Positions 41,860 through 49,959 of a stretch of DNA of 64,000 nucleotides are shown here, piece by piece (position 1 is the stretch's first letter; every line of letters starts with the position of its first letter). Made by a program: the position numbers and the translations under genes. The notes below the pieces were generated by a model, which was not told the origin of the DNA, made no database searches, and saw only the letters and a list, made by a program, of their open reading frames with translations. Source of the DNA: a virus; IMG/VR virus record IMGVR_UViG_3300034198_012786, positions 1 through 64,000 of that record. One strand, 5' to 3'.

Positions 41860-42397
41860 ACTGCTGAAATGTCACGATCGTGTATTTATCGATTAAGCTA
41901 GTGGCATAAATTGCCTGACCATGCTTGCCTAGCAGGTCGGTAATCCATATCCGGAGCTTGCTATTCCCAGCCAGGGTCTCGACGCATTTATCACGAACAC
42001 ACCAATGCTTCTTACCATCCGTCCAGACTGATCCGACCTGCACTTTATCGAGCAGCAACTCCCGCTTTTCTTGAACACTTAGCGGAATCTGCCGAAAGGG
42101 TACTTCTCCAACGAATATCACTGAGTTCTCGTCTATCTCAGCATACTTCCATTCAGATTCGTAAGGACCAAACATTTCTGATATTCTGTATGCGTTATAG
42201 AACTTGCTAGGGCATTCCGAAATTGATTTAGGCTTTGCGGTTTGAATCGTAATTGACTTTCCAACGCTGTCCTTAGCGTCGGCGACGTAAAGACCGTAAG
42301 CAGTCTTTGCTTCTCCGTCTAAAGCTACGATATGGTTGGTTTCGGAATTAACGTGCGTGATTATTAATGTCTTGTTAATCATGTTCATACCCTCCAC
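41858..42397 (-). CDS. Unknown reverse-strand protein (174-179 aa)
   Basis: Starts at GTG 42397 or one of two ATGs shortly after (the second gives MINKTLI with GGAGGG 8 nt upstream on the reverse strand, the best SD). The protein is mixed alpha/beta with Trp/Lys-rich C-terminal features (VWTDGKKHWCVRDKC, then RIWITDLLGKHGQAIY). No family is recognised. It lies 6 nt downstream of the 42404 gene stop, so the two form a reverse operon. Confidence 0.5.
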   Translation of the reverse strand: MEGMNMINKTLIITHVNSETNHIVALDGEAKTAYGLYVADAKDSVGKSITIQTAKPKSISECPSKFYNAYRISEMFGPYESEWKYAEIDENSVIFVGEVPFRQIPLSVQEKRELLLDKVQVGSVWTDGKKHWCVRDKCVETLAGNSKLRIWITDLLGKHGQAIYATSLIDKYTIVTFQQ

Positions 42398-42403
42398 ACT
42401 AGT

Positions 42404-43321
42404 TTACACTTCGACCATAAGAATACTTTTGATGATCTTCTCAAGGCCTTCTTCGGGGCTAAGCACGCGAAGTTCGACCAAAGTCTTTATGGCAACGGCA
42501 GCTGACTTCGAATTAGCAAGATTCGGTAGATCGACCAAGGATGTGGTGCCACCAATTCCCAAGCTTTGTTTTGATTTAAGAACTTCACCTGTAAGCTCAG
42601 TATTTTGCTTGCGTAACTCGGTGATTTCAGCTCTCAGCGCCAGCAGGTCTGATTCGGCCCTTTTTAGCTTACCGTTGCATTCCGAATTATATTCTTCAAG
42701 AAATTTAGTCATATCTAGTAATTCTTGATATGATTTTTCTTCTCCTACCGGGAATTCAGTTGGCTCGTCGCGCTCTTCCTTAGTTACTGCCGATTGATCC
42801 TCTTTAATCGCTCTATCAAAATCAGTCGGTTTGAGTTCCGGAATCTCAACCGTTGGTCTATAGCGTTCAACGTAGTTAACCAACTGGGCAAAATTGTTAA
42901 GAGGTCGCGCTGTCCAGTATTTTGACAGAGTCTTCAAAATAACACTCTCGGTCGTACCCTTCGACATTAAGAGGTCGAAGTCCCTTATTAATGAGGGAAG
43001 ACTCTCTGGATTTACCGATTTGGCGGGTGGCAAGACTGTCTCCTTTGATTCAATTTCCCAAGACGACGACTTCCGGTTAAGTAATTCGAGCCTCTTTCCG
43101 GATTTTTTAAGGTAGTCTCTTATGGCGTAGTAGTCGCTGTGTCCCAGCATGTCGCAGAATAGAAAGACTCTGTCTCGTTCGTCCAGAGACTTTCTGGAAA
43201 GACTCCGGACTCTGCTGGTGCTTATGAATTCCACATCATCGAATCCACGTCTTGTGAATTCGGGTCGAATTTTACTCTCGTTAAAATGTACGGGAAAATT
43301 CGATATCGCTAGTGCTTTCAT
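42404..43321 (-). CDS. Unknown reverse-strand coiled-coil protein (305 aa)
   Basis: The N-terminal 90 residues read as an alpha/beta domain of the DUF2325-like kind (ALAISNFPVHFNESKIRPEF, then a strand ending VFLFCDMLGHSDYYAIRDYLKKSGKR with the typical aspartate-to-GH-to-KKSGKR order), though the match is weak. Residues 195-260 are a coiled coil with Glu/Leu heptads (DLLALRAEITELRKQNTEL). The end is a small helical part. Function unknown. It is the first gene of the reverse operon with 41858, separated from the divergent gene at 43372 by 50 nt without an obvious GTANNNT box. Confidence 0.5.
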   Translation of the reverse strand: MKALAISNFPVHFNESKIRPEFTRRGFDDVEFISTSRVRSLSRKSLDERDRVFLFCDMLGHSDYYAIRDYLKKSGKRLELLNRKSSSWEIESKETVLPPAKSVNPESLPSLIRDFDLLMSKGTTESVILKTLSKYWTARPLNNFAQLVNYVERYRPTVEIPELKPTDFDRAIKEDQSAVTKEERDEPTEFPVGEEKSYQELLDMTKFLEEYNSECNGKLKRAESDLLALRAEITELRKQNTELTGEVLKSKQSLGIGGTTSLVDLPNLANSKSAAVAIKTLVELRVLSPEEGLEKIIKSILMVEV

Positions 43322-43371
43322 GCCTTATCCCCATGTGATTACGTTCGTTTCGGGGAATTTCCGGGGACATC

Positions 43372-44538
43372 ATGCATCCAAGTGAAGTTTCGTCACTGCT
43401 AAAATACATCGCCGATGAAATCGACGGTTCGGCATCCCCGAGTAGGATATCTATTTCTTCTGATATACGCGCTATAATATATTTACTCGAATCTGGGGCT
43501 CCGACCACCCATTTTGCTTTCAATTTCCGAGATCTTTTTAAACGTAAGCCTACACCCGAACAGCAGCATCTGATTGATCTTCTCGAGAAGTACGAGAAAC
43601 GTATCGATCTCGTTGATACGACCAGGAAGTGGCTCTCTGATTATACTTGGGTAGATGATTACGGTGACATGCCGGATGATGTGGCAAACTTTCTAGTATA
43701 TCTATATAGTTCGAATTCTCCGGTCTCTAAAAGCTTTCCGTTGTCCTGGGGTTCTCCTTTACAAGATATTTTTAGATGGAATACTTTCTCAAAGATGAAG
43801 GCAGGATGGAAGAAGTGGTGTGACTATGTCGATAGTAATCATTATTTTGAGGGCAATAAACCAATAGACAAAGCCTTTAAGCGGGAGTTTAGTGCAATAC
43901 TCCGCACTATCGATTTATATGAGGAATTTGTCCAGGACAACATGGCGGCAGCGGAAGAAATGCTTAAATCGCAGGGAGTGAAGCTAAAAAAGAAAAAGGA
44001 TACTAAGGATCAAAAGACGAAGTTAAAACCATTCCCAGGTGACGAACCTGAGCCTACGAATAAAAAACCGTCTGGCCAGGATAATAAAGAAAAGTCTGAA
44101 TTACAAGAACGCTCTAAGCCCGATGATTCATATGATCAAAAACCGTCCAAGAAGCCTCGGGATGACGGAGATTCAGAATCGTCTAAGCAATTCACGAAGA
44201 AGCAATTCGCGATATTAAACGATTTCTTCAACCCCGATAAGAATCCGCCTGGTGCGATTAGCAGCGATAACCAGACAATAAGATATGTAGCCGAGTATGT
44301 TGATGACGATTTCCTCAGATTTATGAACGATCTCAGACGTCCATTTAAGTTAAAATATATAGATGGTCAGCGGTACTATGTGTTCCGGGTCGACGATATA
44401 AGACGACTCAGGGTGCGTTTCGATATGGCTCGGCAGGAAATGGAGTGGTCCAAATCGTATGATAAGAGTGGAAAATATATAGGTAAGAGGGCGAGCAAGC
44501 GAAGACTTACTCGCCGTTTTATCACACTCAGAGGCTAA
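43372..44538 (+). CDS. Paralogue A of the IAxxID-PSR module family (388 aa)
   Basis: Residues 1-40 (PSEVSSLLKYIADEIDGSASPSR, then DIRAIIYLLES) are the shared N-terminal module. A helical domain with FSKMKAGWKKW (about 150) is shared with the next gene. Next comes a Lys/Glu/Pro-rich disordered linker (about 205-275), then a C-terminal folded domain (about 280-388, NDFFNPDKNPPGAIS, then FLRFMNDLRRPFKLKYIDGQRYYVF). Duplication with 44542 is evident. No enzyme motif. Probably a virion or internal protein (inference). Confidence 0.6.
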   Translation: MHPSEVSSLLKYIADEIDGSASPSRISISSDIRAIIYLLESGAPTTHFAFNFRDLFKRKPTPEQQHLIDLLEKYEKRIDLVDTTRKWLSDYTWVDDYGDMPDDVANFLVYLYSSNSPVSKSFPLSWGSPLQDIFRWNTFSKMKAGWKKWCDYVDSNHYFEGNKPIDKAFKREFSAILRTIDLYEEFVQDNMAAAEEMLKSQGVKLKKKKDTKDQKTKLKPFPGDEPEPTNKKPSGQDNKEKSELQERSKPDDSYDQKPSKKPRDDGDSESSKQFTKKQFAILNDFFNPDKNPPGAISSDNQTIRYVAEYVDDDFLRFMNDLRRPFKLKYIDGQRYYVFRVDDIRRLRVRFDMARQEMEWSKSYDKSGKYIGKRASKRRLTRRFITLRG

Positions 44539-44541
44539 ATT

Positions 44542-45537
44542 ATGACGCCTGATCAGGTTTCCAGCTATTGCTTACATCTTGCGAATATCATAGATAGCTC
44601 TGATCGTCCAAGTCGTGTGAAGGTATCTGCCGAGTTAATATCGCTCATAAAGGGTATTGAATCAGGGTCGGTCCGTAAGCATGCTTCCGATGAGGACTCT
44701 CGTGAGAGTTTAAAGAAACGCTTAAACGAGCTGAAGCGTGAATATGAGTATCTTAACAAACAACCCGGTCAGCTCAAAAAACTGTTTGATTGGTTAGTTA
44801 AGGGGAAGTTCCTTGAGGGTAAGGGGGACAAACTCGGTGATATTCCTGCTGAGCAGTTCAAGATCCTACCTATGTTGTATGCAAATACCAAATTAAATTA
44901 TAAAAGGCTGTATCCGCTTAAGGGATTGTTAAGTAAGATGGAAGACTGGCAATCGGACGCCGATTTTAAAGCAGGATGGAAGAAATGGGTAGTTCATATC
45001 TCCGACAAGAAAAACAAATATACGAAAGATAAAATCCTAAAGGAATTAAAGAGCATACTCATTACGATTAAAAACTACTACCAGGCTGTCAATAGAGCAT
45101 TAGAATCAAATTATTATAAGTATGAAAATGCCAAGGAGCAGCTAGAAAGCCTGGATAAGGAGCCAGACGTCGAGGAATCTAAGATGGCTCCGCACCGCGA
45201 TGAGCCGGAGCCTCAGGAGGGTAGTGGTTCCGAGTCCGATCGCAGTGACCGATCCGAGCGTCCGGAACCGACTGAAGATCGGTATGAATCAGAAGAAGAC
45301 TATGAAGAACCAACGGGGAAGAGTCGCGACGAAATTCTTAAAGAATATCTAGATGTAAACGCTAATCCGCCGTATCCAGATGATAAAGATGAATGGGTGA
45401 AATTAAAGAAGAAACCCGATGATGAGGTTGTGGAAGTGCTTCGGTATATGGACGTAGATTATGGATACAATAAGAAAGGAGATTTCTTTATCTCCGTACC
45501 TGACTACGTACGCTTAAAGAAGCGAACTTATAACTAA
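44542..45537 (+). CDS. Paralogue B of the IAxxID-PSR module family (331 aa)
   Basis: The module (residues 4-36, VSSYCLHLANIIDSSDRPSR) is followed by a helical domain with DADFKAGWKKW matching paralogue A, then an acidic Glu/Ser/Pro linker (about 210-255) and a short C-terminal domain (YLDVNANPPYPDDKDEW, PDDEVVEVLRYMDVDYGYN, IPDY-type end), again parallel to A. It starts 3 nt after A, so they are likely co-expressed. Its end overlaps a convergent gene by 4 nt. Unknown function. Confidence 0.6.
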   Translation: MTPDQVSSYCLHLANIIDSSDRPSRVKVSAELISLIKGIESGSVRKHASDEDSRESLKKRLNELKREYEYLNKQPGQLKKLFDWLVKGKFLEGKGDKLGDIPAEQFKILPMLYANTKLNYKRLYPLKGLLSKMEDWQSDADFKAGWKKWVVHISDKKNKYTKDKILKELKSILITIKNYYQAVNRALESNYYKYENAKEQLESLDKEPDVEESKMAPHRDEPEPQEGSGSESDRSDRSERPEPTEDRYESEEDYEEPTGKSRDEILKEYLDVNANPPYPDDKDEWVKLKKKPDDEVVEVLRYMDVDYGYNKKGDFFISVPDYVRLKKRTYN

Positions 45538-45866
45538 CTTTCCATGACCGACTTCACTACCAGTTCGTCGATATAATTCTTGATTTCTTCAGATGTCATG
45601 GAGCTTTTCATAGCTATTTCGACCATATTCTTTATGGTAAATTTCACTTCCCTCTCGTGCATCTCCATGGTGCTTTCTAGCCATTGACCACTACAATGTC
45701 GGCATTTGTGGTGGAAATGTTCATCTTTGGGGCATTTTCTAAACCAACCCCCGTGACATACTGTTCGCTCGAGCCGACGCTCCTCTCCGAGTCCCTTACC
45801 ACATTTCGGGCAGTATGCTTCGCCCTTTTGAATGAAATATCGGTAAGGTCTAATTATATTATCCAT
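45534..45866 (-). CDS. Reverse-strand multi-Cys zinc-ribbon protein (110 aa)
   Basis: Residues 18-62 hold CPKCGKGL, CHGGWFRKCPKDEHFHHKCRHCSGQW: three CxxC-type pairs plus His, enough for one or two zinc sites. The remaining 50 residues are helical (SSMTSEEIKNYIDELVVKSVM). No DNA-binding enzyme domain is visible. A GTACTTT box lies 8 nt upstream on the reverse strand. It overlaps the convergent paralogue B by 4 nt. Small zinc-ribbon phage proteins often bind nucleic acids or host proteins; none is assigned here. Confidence 0.6.
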   Translation of the reverse strand: MDNIIRPYRYFIQKGEAYCPKCGKGLGEERRLERTVCHGGWFRKCPKDEHFHHKCRHCSGQWLESTMEMHEREVKFTIKNMVEIAMKSSMTSEEIKNYIDELVVKSVMES

Positions 45867-45927
45867 ATTTGGTTAAAGTACACGCAGAAGAATTTCCGTT
45901 CTAAATTTTGAATATATCAGGATATGT

Positions 45928-47133
45928 ATGGATCCTATCAATACTGCCCAGGTATGTATTCGTCTCGCGAATTATATTGATGGTTCTGACGCACCATCCC
46001 GGCATGCTGTCGCTTCCGATTTGCAATTTATAATCGGATCTATTGAAAAGCAAGCAATTGATTGGGGTGGTTTAAAAGATAAACTTGGGAAAGCGTTTAA
46101 AAAGGACCTGACTGGTGGTGCAAAGGAGTGGTATCGCGATAAAGAGCAAGCATTCCAGGAATGGTTAAATAAGCGGGCTCGCATTGATTCGTACAAGAAA
46201 CAGCTTAAAAACGCCGAAAAAGCTTGGAATACTTTGAATCAAAAACTCCAAAGACCTTCAGAATATATCAAGGATGGGCTTGATCAAGATGGTAGCGGCG
46301 AATTAGCCAAGATTATAATTAAGTATATTAAAGATAATCCTGGAGTATTTGAAGCCCTTGACTATGATCGAGTGAACTCATTGATGAGGACGGATCCAGA
46401 AAATATGGACCCAGACGCGGCGATCAAGGCGCTTTCTAATACTAACCTAGGAGAGAAAAACGTCGCAAAGAAGAAAAATTTTAACACTGCCTTATCAGGC
46501 AAAATGCCTGAGATACAGCGCTACATAAAGGAACTAATTGATAAAGCTGATACTATAGAAGATACGCATGCCGAAACCGCCATGAAGGAATTCGCAGAAC
46601 TAAACCTCGACTCAAGCGTGTTCGATAAACCGGAAAAATTTACTAAAGCTATTGTGGAATCCATAGAATCTGACGATTTCGATTGGGGCGATTCTGAAAA
46701 TGATCAAGGCGAAGACGCTAAAGAAGACGATGATGAATTCGACGGATCGCCACTAAAGGAAGTGGTTTCAGACTATAATGATAGCATCAAGGCTTACAAG
46801 GATGGTAGTAAGCCTTCGGAGACTGTTCTTCGGAAAAATTTCCAAAATCTAGACCGTAAACTTGCCGGGAAGTATGTCGATCCGGAAGATTTCGTAACTA
46901 AGATTCGTTCTGTCCTTGATGAAACCATAAAAGAATATAACAATTCAATTGCCGCATTGGTTCGGAATGAAGATACTTCCGACTGGGATGACTCCGTGAC
47001 GGCATATGCAGATGCACATGATGAGCTTTTATCGACTCTAAAACGCTATAAGAGAAGACTTGGAAAAGAAACTGTAGAGGAAATAACAAATCTGGCGAAT
47101 AGCGTACTAGAAGTAGTCAAAGACCAGTACTGA
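45928..47133 (+). CDS. Paralogue C of the IAxxID-PSR module family (401 aa)
   Basis: The module (residues 3-45, INTAQVCIRLANYIDGSDAPSR, then ASDLQFIIGSIEK) is followed by a Trp/Lys-rich helix (GKAFKKDLTGGAKEWYRDKEQAF) and an otherwise helical body with acidic stretches (EDDDEFDGSPLKEVVSDYND). Unlike A and B it lacks the KAGWKKW domain. AGGA precedes the ATG. Function unknown; the shared N-terminus implies a common location or processing. Confidence 0.6.
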   Translation: MDPINTAQVCIRLANYIDGSDAPSRHAVASDLQFIIGSIEKQAIDWGGLKDKLGKAFKKDLTGGAKEWYRDKEQAFQEWLNKRARIDSYKKQLKNAEKAWNTLNQKLQRPSEYIKDGLDQDGSGELAKIIIKYIKDNPGVFEALDYDRVNSLMRTDPENMDPDAAIKALSNTNLGEKNVAKKKNFNTALSGKMPEIQRYIKELIDKADTIEDTHAETAMKEFAELNLDSSVFDKPEKFTKAIVESIESDDFDWGDSENDQGEDAKEDDDEFDGSPLKEVVSDYNDSIKAYKDGSKPSETVLRKNFQNLDRKLAGKYVDPEDFVTKIRSVLDETIKEYNNSIAALVRNEDTSDWDDSVTAYADAHDELLSTLKRYKRRLGKETVEEITNLANSVLEVVKDQY

Positions 47134-47140
47134 GTATAGT
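47134..47140 (+). promoter_or_regulatory. GTANNNT promoter, predicted leaderless start at 47146
   Basis: GTATAGT, then 5 nt (ACCAT), then ATG. The box overlaps the stop of the upstream gene. Confidence 0.65.
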
Positions 47141-47145
47141 ACCAT

Positions 47146-47448
47146 ATGAATCATGTGCCTTTAAAGAAGCTCCAGGAATCTGGCCTACTTTTCGAGATAA
47201 ATCGACAGATACTTAATCCTCTCGGTTATAGTCTGGTTATGAAGATCGACCATAAAGTGCAGGAAGGACCCCAGGAGTCGTTAGTTTTAATGAATACGAA
47301 CGACTCGGAGGGCGTACTATATCCTGAGGAAGCCTTCATCGACGGTGCGACTAGATTCTCCAATTTCATGAAGACTGAAGGAGAGTCTCGAATCACACGT
47401 CGTCTGAATACTATAGGATATATTAGACAGTCTAGGTCCGATCAATAA
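47146..47448 (+). CDS. Small conserved-type phage protein (100 aa)
   Basis: Begins NHVPLKKLQESGLLFEINRQIL, then NPLGYSLVMKIDHKVQEGPQ, then DGATRFSNFMKTEGESRI. The pattern of an N-terminal helix, a G-x-x-L-x-x-x strand and a D-G-x-x-R-F segment resembles small hypothetical proteins of phages whose role is unknown to me. It is a single unit with a leaderless-type promoter, followed by the abundant-protein gene 47496. Confidence 0.5.
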   Translation: MNHVPLKKLQESGLLFEINRQILNPLGYSLVMKIDHKVQEGPQESLVLMNTNDSEGVLYPEEAFIDGATRFSNFMKTEGESRITRRLNTIGYIRQSRSDQ

Positions 47449-47495
47449 GATCTTCATAGTCGGTCCACATGAAGGTCATAACCATGGAGAGCTTT

Positions 47496-47966
47496 ATGAA
47501 TACCCGTAGATTAGCCGCCGCGATCGGCACCCTTTCGAAGCTAAACCCTCTCGACCCGAAGGTCGCTTCAGTCGTGTCAGACATTGAGTCGATGACTCGA
47601 GTGTCCTCCAGCGATGTAGACCTTTCCGGAGTCAAGAAGGAAATCGCCCGGTTGCACCAGGCTGCCGCCGTCCCGGCCAAGAACTATGCTCGCGTGATGA
47701 GCATTATGGCCGGTCTGAATAAGGCGGTCGATATCGCGAATCAGGAGCGCTATGCTTCCTTACGGCCTCAGATCGCTAGACTTGTGACGAAGGTCGCCGG
47801 TATCTTCTCTCTATGCGACACGGCCGATGAGCTTTCTGCCCATTCGCTCGAGGAGATCGAATCTGCTGTCCACAAGCTCTACAGTGGCGGTAAGCTTAAC
47901 GATCCCGACACTTATAACTTCTCTGCTCGCGGTAAGGGTCATCACTCTAAGGCAGAGCAAGAGTAA
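47496..47966 (+). CDS. Probably abundant helical virion protein (156 aa)
   Basis: The start at ATG 47496 is chosen for GGAG 6 nt upstream; earlier ATGs lack spacing. It is an almost all-helical protein (RLAAAIGTLSKLNPLDPKVAS, then a long helix with LHQAAAVPAKNYARVMSIM), with a codon bias to C and G like capsid and tube. That suggests high expression. The N-terminal NTRRLAAAIGTL is loosely like the IAxRIA peptide. It ends one nucleotide into the next gene (TAATG). Position just before the tail tube suggests a tail or head-tail component; not proved. Confidence 0.55.
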   Translation: MNTRRLAAAIGTLSKLNPLDPKVASVVSDIESMTRVSSSDVDLSGVKKEIARLHQAAAVPAKNYARVMSIMAGLNKAVDIANQERYASLRPQIARLVTKVAGIFSLCDTADELSAHSLEEIESAVHKLYSGGKLNDPDTYNFSARGKGHHSKAEQE

Positions 47967-48355
47967 TGGCGCACATTCCGACCCAAAAAGATTCCCAGTA
48001 CGTAACTGGAGTCAAATTGGTCCCCGGAGTGGCTGCGTTCGTGAAGTACCCTGGAAAGAATTGGCAAACAGAGATTGTCCCGGACGAAGTAGCTTTGATG
48101 TCCAAACTTCGTCCGGGAGTCTTTGAGATTATTGTAGATGGTAAGAAAAGAATTTGTAATGTATTCTATATTTCTCGCAATGTTCCCTTAAAAGATGAAT
48201 CCCTGCTTGGTACACAGTGGGCTCAAGACGCTCTGCTTAAAGATAGCGTTGCCATGAAACCTGTTGTGGAAGATGAAATCGAACCGGCAGAAGTCGATGT
48301 GCAATTCAAGCAAGCGTCTTTTGTTAAGATAGCGCGCAGGATCTCTAGGTCATAG
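47966..48355 (+). CDS. Unknown protein with C-terminal KIARRISRS (129 aa)
   Basis: TAATG-coupled to the previous gene. A beta-rich domain (residues 10-80, GVKLVPGVAAFVKYPGKNWQTE, then RPGVFEIIVDGKKRICNVFYI) is followed by an acidic linker and a C-terminal FVKIARRISRS. The terminal peptide is like the N-terminal IAxRIA peptides elsewhere but at the other end. Function unknown; it lies directly before the tail tube gene. Confidence 0.5.
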   Translation: MAHIPTQKDSQYVTGVKLVPGVAAFVKYPGKNWQTEIVPDEVALMSKLRPGVFEIIVDGKKRICNVFYISRNVPLKDESLLGTQWAQDALLKDSVAMKPVVEDEIEPAEVDVQFKQASFVKIARRISRS

Positions 48356-48401
48356 CGCGTTTATTCGTCTTTTATTCTGAAGTTTTAGAAGAGGTGGCAA
48401 A

Positions 48402-49091
48402 ATGGCCAGAAACTCAGATACTTACATATACACAGTTGGTTCTAGCCCTAATACGCGAGTTGCGATTTCGCAGAAGAATCGCGTATTATCTAAGCCCGCT
48501 GGCTCGACCTCTTTCAAGCAGGTCGGCGTTTTGTCGACTTTCGACTATAGCGAGTCTCGCGGCCTGGATCCCGTACGCGGCGTCGGCTTCGGTGATAAGA
48601 TCGCTGAGTTGGTGCCCGGCGTAACGGAGCCAATGTCTTTAACGCTGAACCGTACTCTTTTATACACCGCTGGCATTGTTCAAGAGTTAGGCTATAAGGG
48701 TGGTGTCGACGGTATCGTCCGGTCGCTCCGGCAGCACAAGTGGCCGTTCGACATTCAATCCGAGCTTGTCTTTTCAGAGCTGGTTACGCAGGCTGACGCG
48801 AACCAAATCGGTGCTGGTGTCACACTGCCCCTCGATACCTACAGCCAGACGAACCGTGCAATCATCACTGTGTTCTTAGGCTGTTGGTTAAACAGCTATA
48901 GCGTTTCATTCCCGAGCGATTCGGCGATCGTTATGGAAGATGCCGCCGCGATGGCGACCGATGTCACCGACGGTTCTAACTACCAGCTCGACCCGACCCA
49001 CTACGGCGATCTACTGAACTCCGGCAACAACCCGTATGATCCGGCTGGTTCAGGCTCCTTACTCTTCGCCCGTGGTCCCACCGCTGGTTAA
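48402..49091 (+). CDS. Tail tube protein
   Basis: A 229-residue protein of usual length for myophage tubes. Codons strongly biased to C and G. Features include STFDYSESRGLDPVRGVGFGDKIAELVPGVTEPMSLTLNRTLLY and a beta-rich core with SVSFPSDSAIVMEDAAAMATDV, a pattern I associate with tube proteins of giant myophages. GAGGTGG is its SD. It is followed by a 17-bp hairpin and then chaperone candidates and the tape measure, the canonical order tube, chaperones, tape measure. Identity is well supported by context and moderately by sequence. Confidence 0.8.
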   Translation: MARNSDTYIYTVGSSPNTRVAISQKNRVLSKPAGSTSFKQVGVLSTFDYSESRGLDPVRGVGFGDKIAELVPGVTEPMSLTLNRTLLYTAGIVQELGYKGGVDGIVRSLRQHKWPFDIQSELVFSELVTQADANQIGAGVTLPLDTYSQTNRAIITVFLGCWLNSYSVSFPSDSAIVMEDAAAMATDVTDGSNYQLDPTHYGDLLNSGNNPYDPAGSGSLLFARGPTAG

Positions 49092-49107
49092 TTAAGATCG
49101 GTATGAC

Positions 49108-49144
49108 AATCGACCCCAGGAATCTTAGATTCCTGGGGTCGATT
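49108..49144 (+). terminator. 17-bp hairpin terminator after the tail tube
   Basis: Stem 49108-49124 with 49128-49144, TTA loop, then CGTATTTGG; the next promoter box starts 9 nt later. Confidence 0.8.
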
Positions 49145-49152
49145 CGTATTTG

Positions 49153-49159
49153 GTACTGT
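49153..49159 (+). promoter_or_regulatory. GTANNNT promoter, predicted leaderless start at 49165
   Basis: GTACTGT, then 5 nt (GGAAT), then ATG. It decides the start at 49165 in place of a TTG at 49150. Confidence 0.6.
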
Positions 49160-49164
49160 GGAAT

Positions 49165-49956
49165 ATGGATGACTTTATCGCAGAATTAGAAAGAAACATT
49201 AACAAAGTCGGCACCGACGTAATCTGGAAGCGCAAAATTGGTAGCACGACGCTCTGGCTTTCTCCTATTACCCTGATGGGACAGGAGCGAGTCACCGAAA
49301 TACTATCAAACGCTGACGAAATCGGTACAGCCTTAGTTCACGAAACTAAGAGGATGACGCTTGCCAATAGTATTGTCGGCATCAATGATCTCGATTTAAG
49401 AGAGTACAGAGATGCAGGCCCTTGCTTACCGGGTGTTGGTAAGGATGGTAAGCCTACTAAACTTACCTTGGACAAATATTTACACTCTAAGTTAGCCGGT
49501 TGGAGCGCTCAATTTATCGACGACAGCTTCTCGATACTTGCTGACTTGATGGAATCGCTACAAAAAGAGCATTTGAAAGAGATATCTTTCGAAAATGCTA
49601 AAGATAGCATCGAAGAACTAAAGGAGCTTGAGGCGAGAGTTGCGGATCTTCGCGAGCAGCTTGGAAAGCCTCCTCTAGTCGAAGCTTCCGAAGTCAGCGC
49701 TTCTTCTATGACTCCCCCGATTTCCGAGCCTGCTAAAACCGCTCCTGTTACTGAGGTAGCATTTGATCCTTTTGCTAAATTCGCTGCTACTCAGACGCCT
49801 CAACCAACGCCTGAATCTGTGAAACCTGCAGTATTTCCGCCTGCGCCGACTGCTTCAGATGATGTAATTGAACCGAGGTCGAACCAGCCTGATCCGCAGG
49901 TTGTCTTGAACCCGGCAGCAAACCTCAATCCAAGGTATATGCCGACGAAAGGATAG
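49165..49956 (+). CDS. Probable tail assembly chaperone 1 (263 aa)
   Basis: The start at 49165 is decided by the GTACTGT box 5 nt upstream. A folded N-terminal part (residues 1-125, IWKRKIGSTTLWLSPITLMGQ, then a helical LDKYLHSKLAGWSAQFIDDS) is followed by a coiled coil (FENAKDSIEELKELEARVADLREQ) and a Pro/Ala/Thr-rich tail (170-263). Position between tube and tape measure is the classical place of tail assembly chaperones. The usual programmed frameshift is not seen: the next gene has its own SD and ATG. Identification is by position. Confidence 0.55.
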   Translation: MDDFIAELERNINKVGTDVIWKRKIGSTTLWLSPITLMGQERVTEILSNADEIGTALVHETKRMTLANSIVGINDLDLREYRDAGPCLPGVGKDGKPTKLTLDKYLHSKLAGWSAQFIDDSFSILADLMESLQKEHLKEISFENAKDSIEELKELEARVADLREQLGKPPLVEASEVSASSMTPPISEPAKTAPVTEVAFDPFAKFAATQTPQPTPESVKPAVFPPAPTASDDVIEPRSNQPDPQVVLNPAANLNPRYMPTKG

Positions 49957-49959
49957 TCA

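Noticed and set aside
49150-49164. TTG start for the gene after the tail tube
   Set aside because: The ATG at 49165 fits the 5-nt spacing to the GTACTGT box; the TTG lies within the promoter region.
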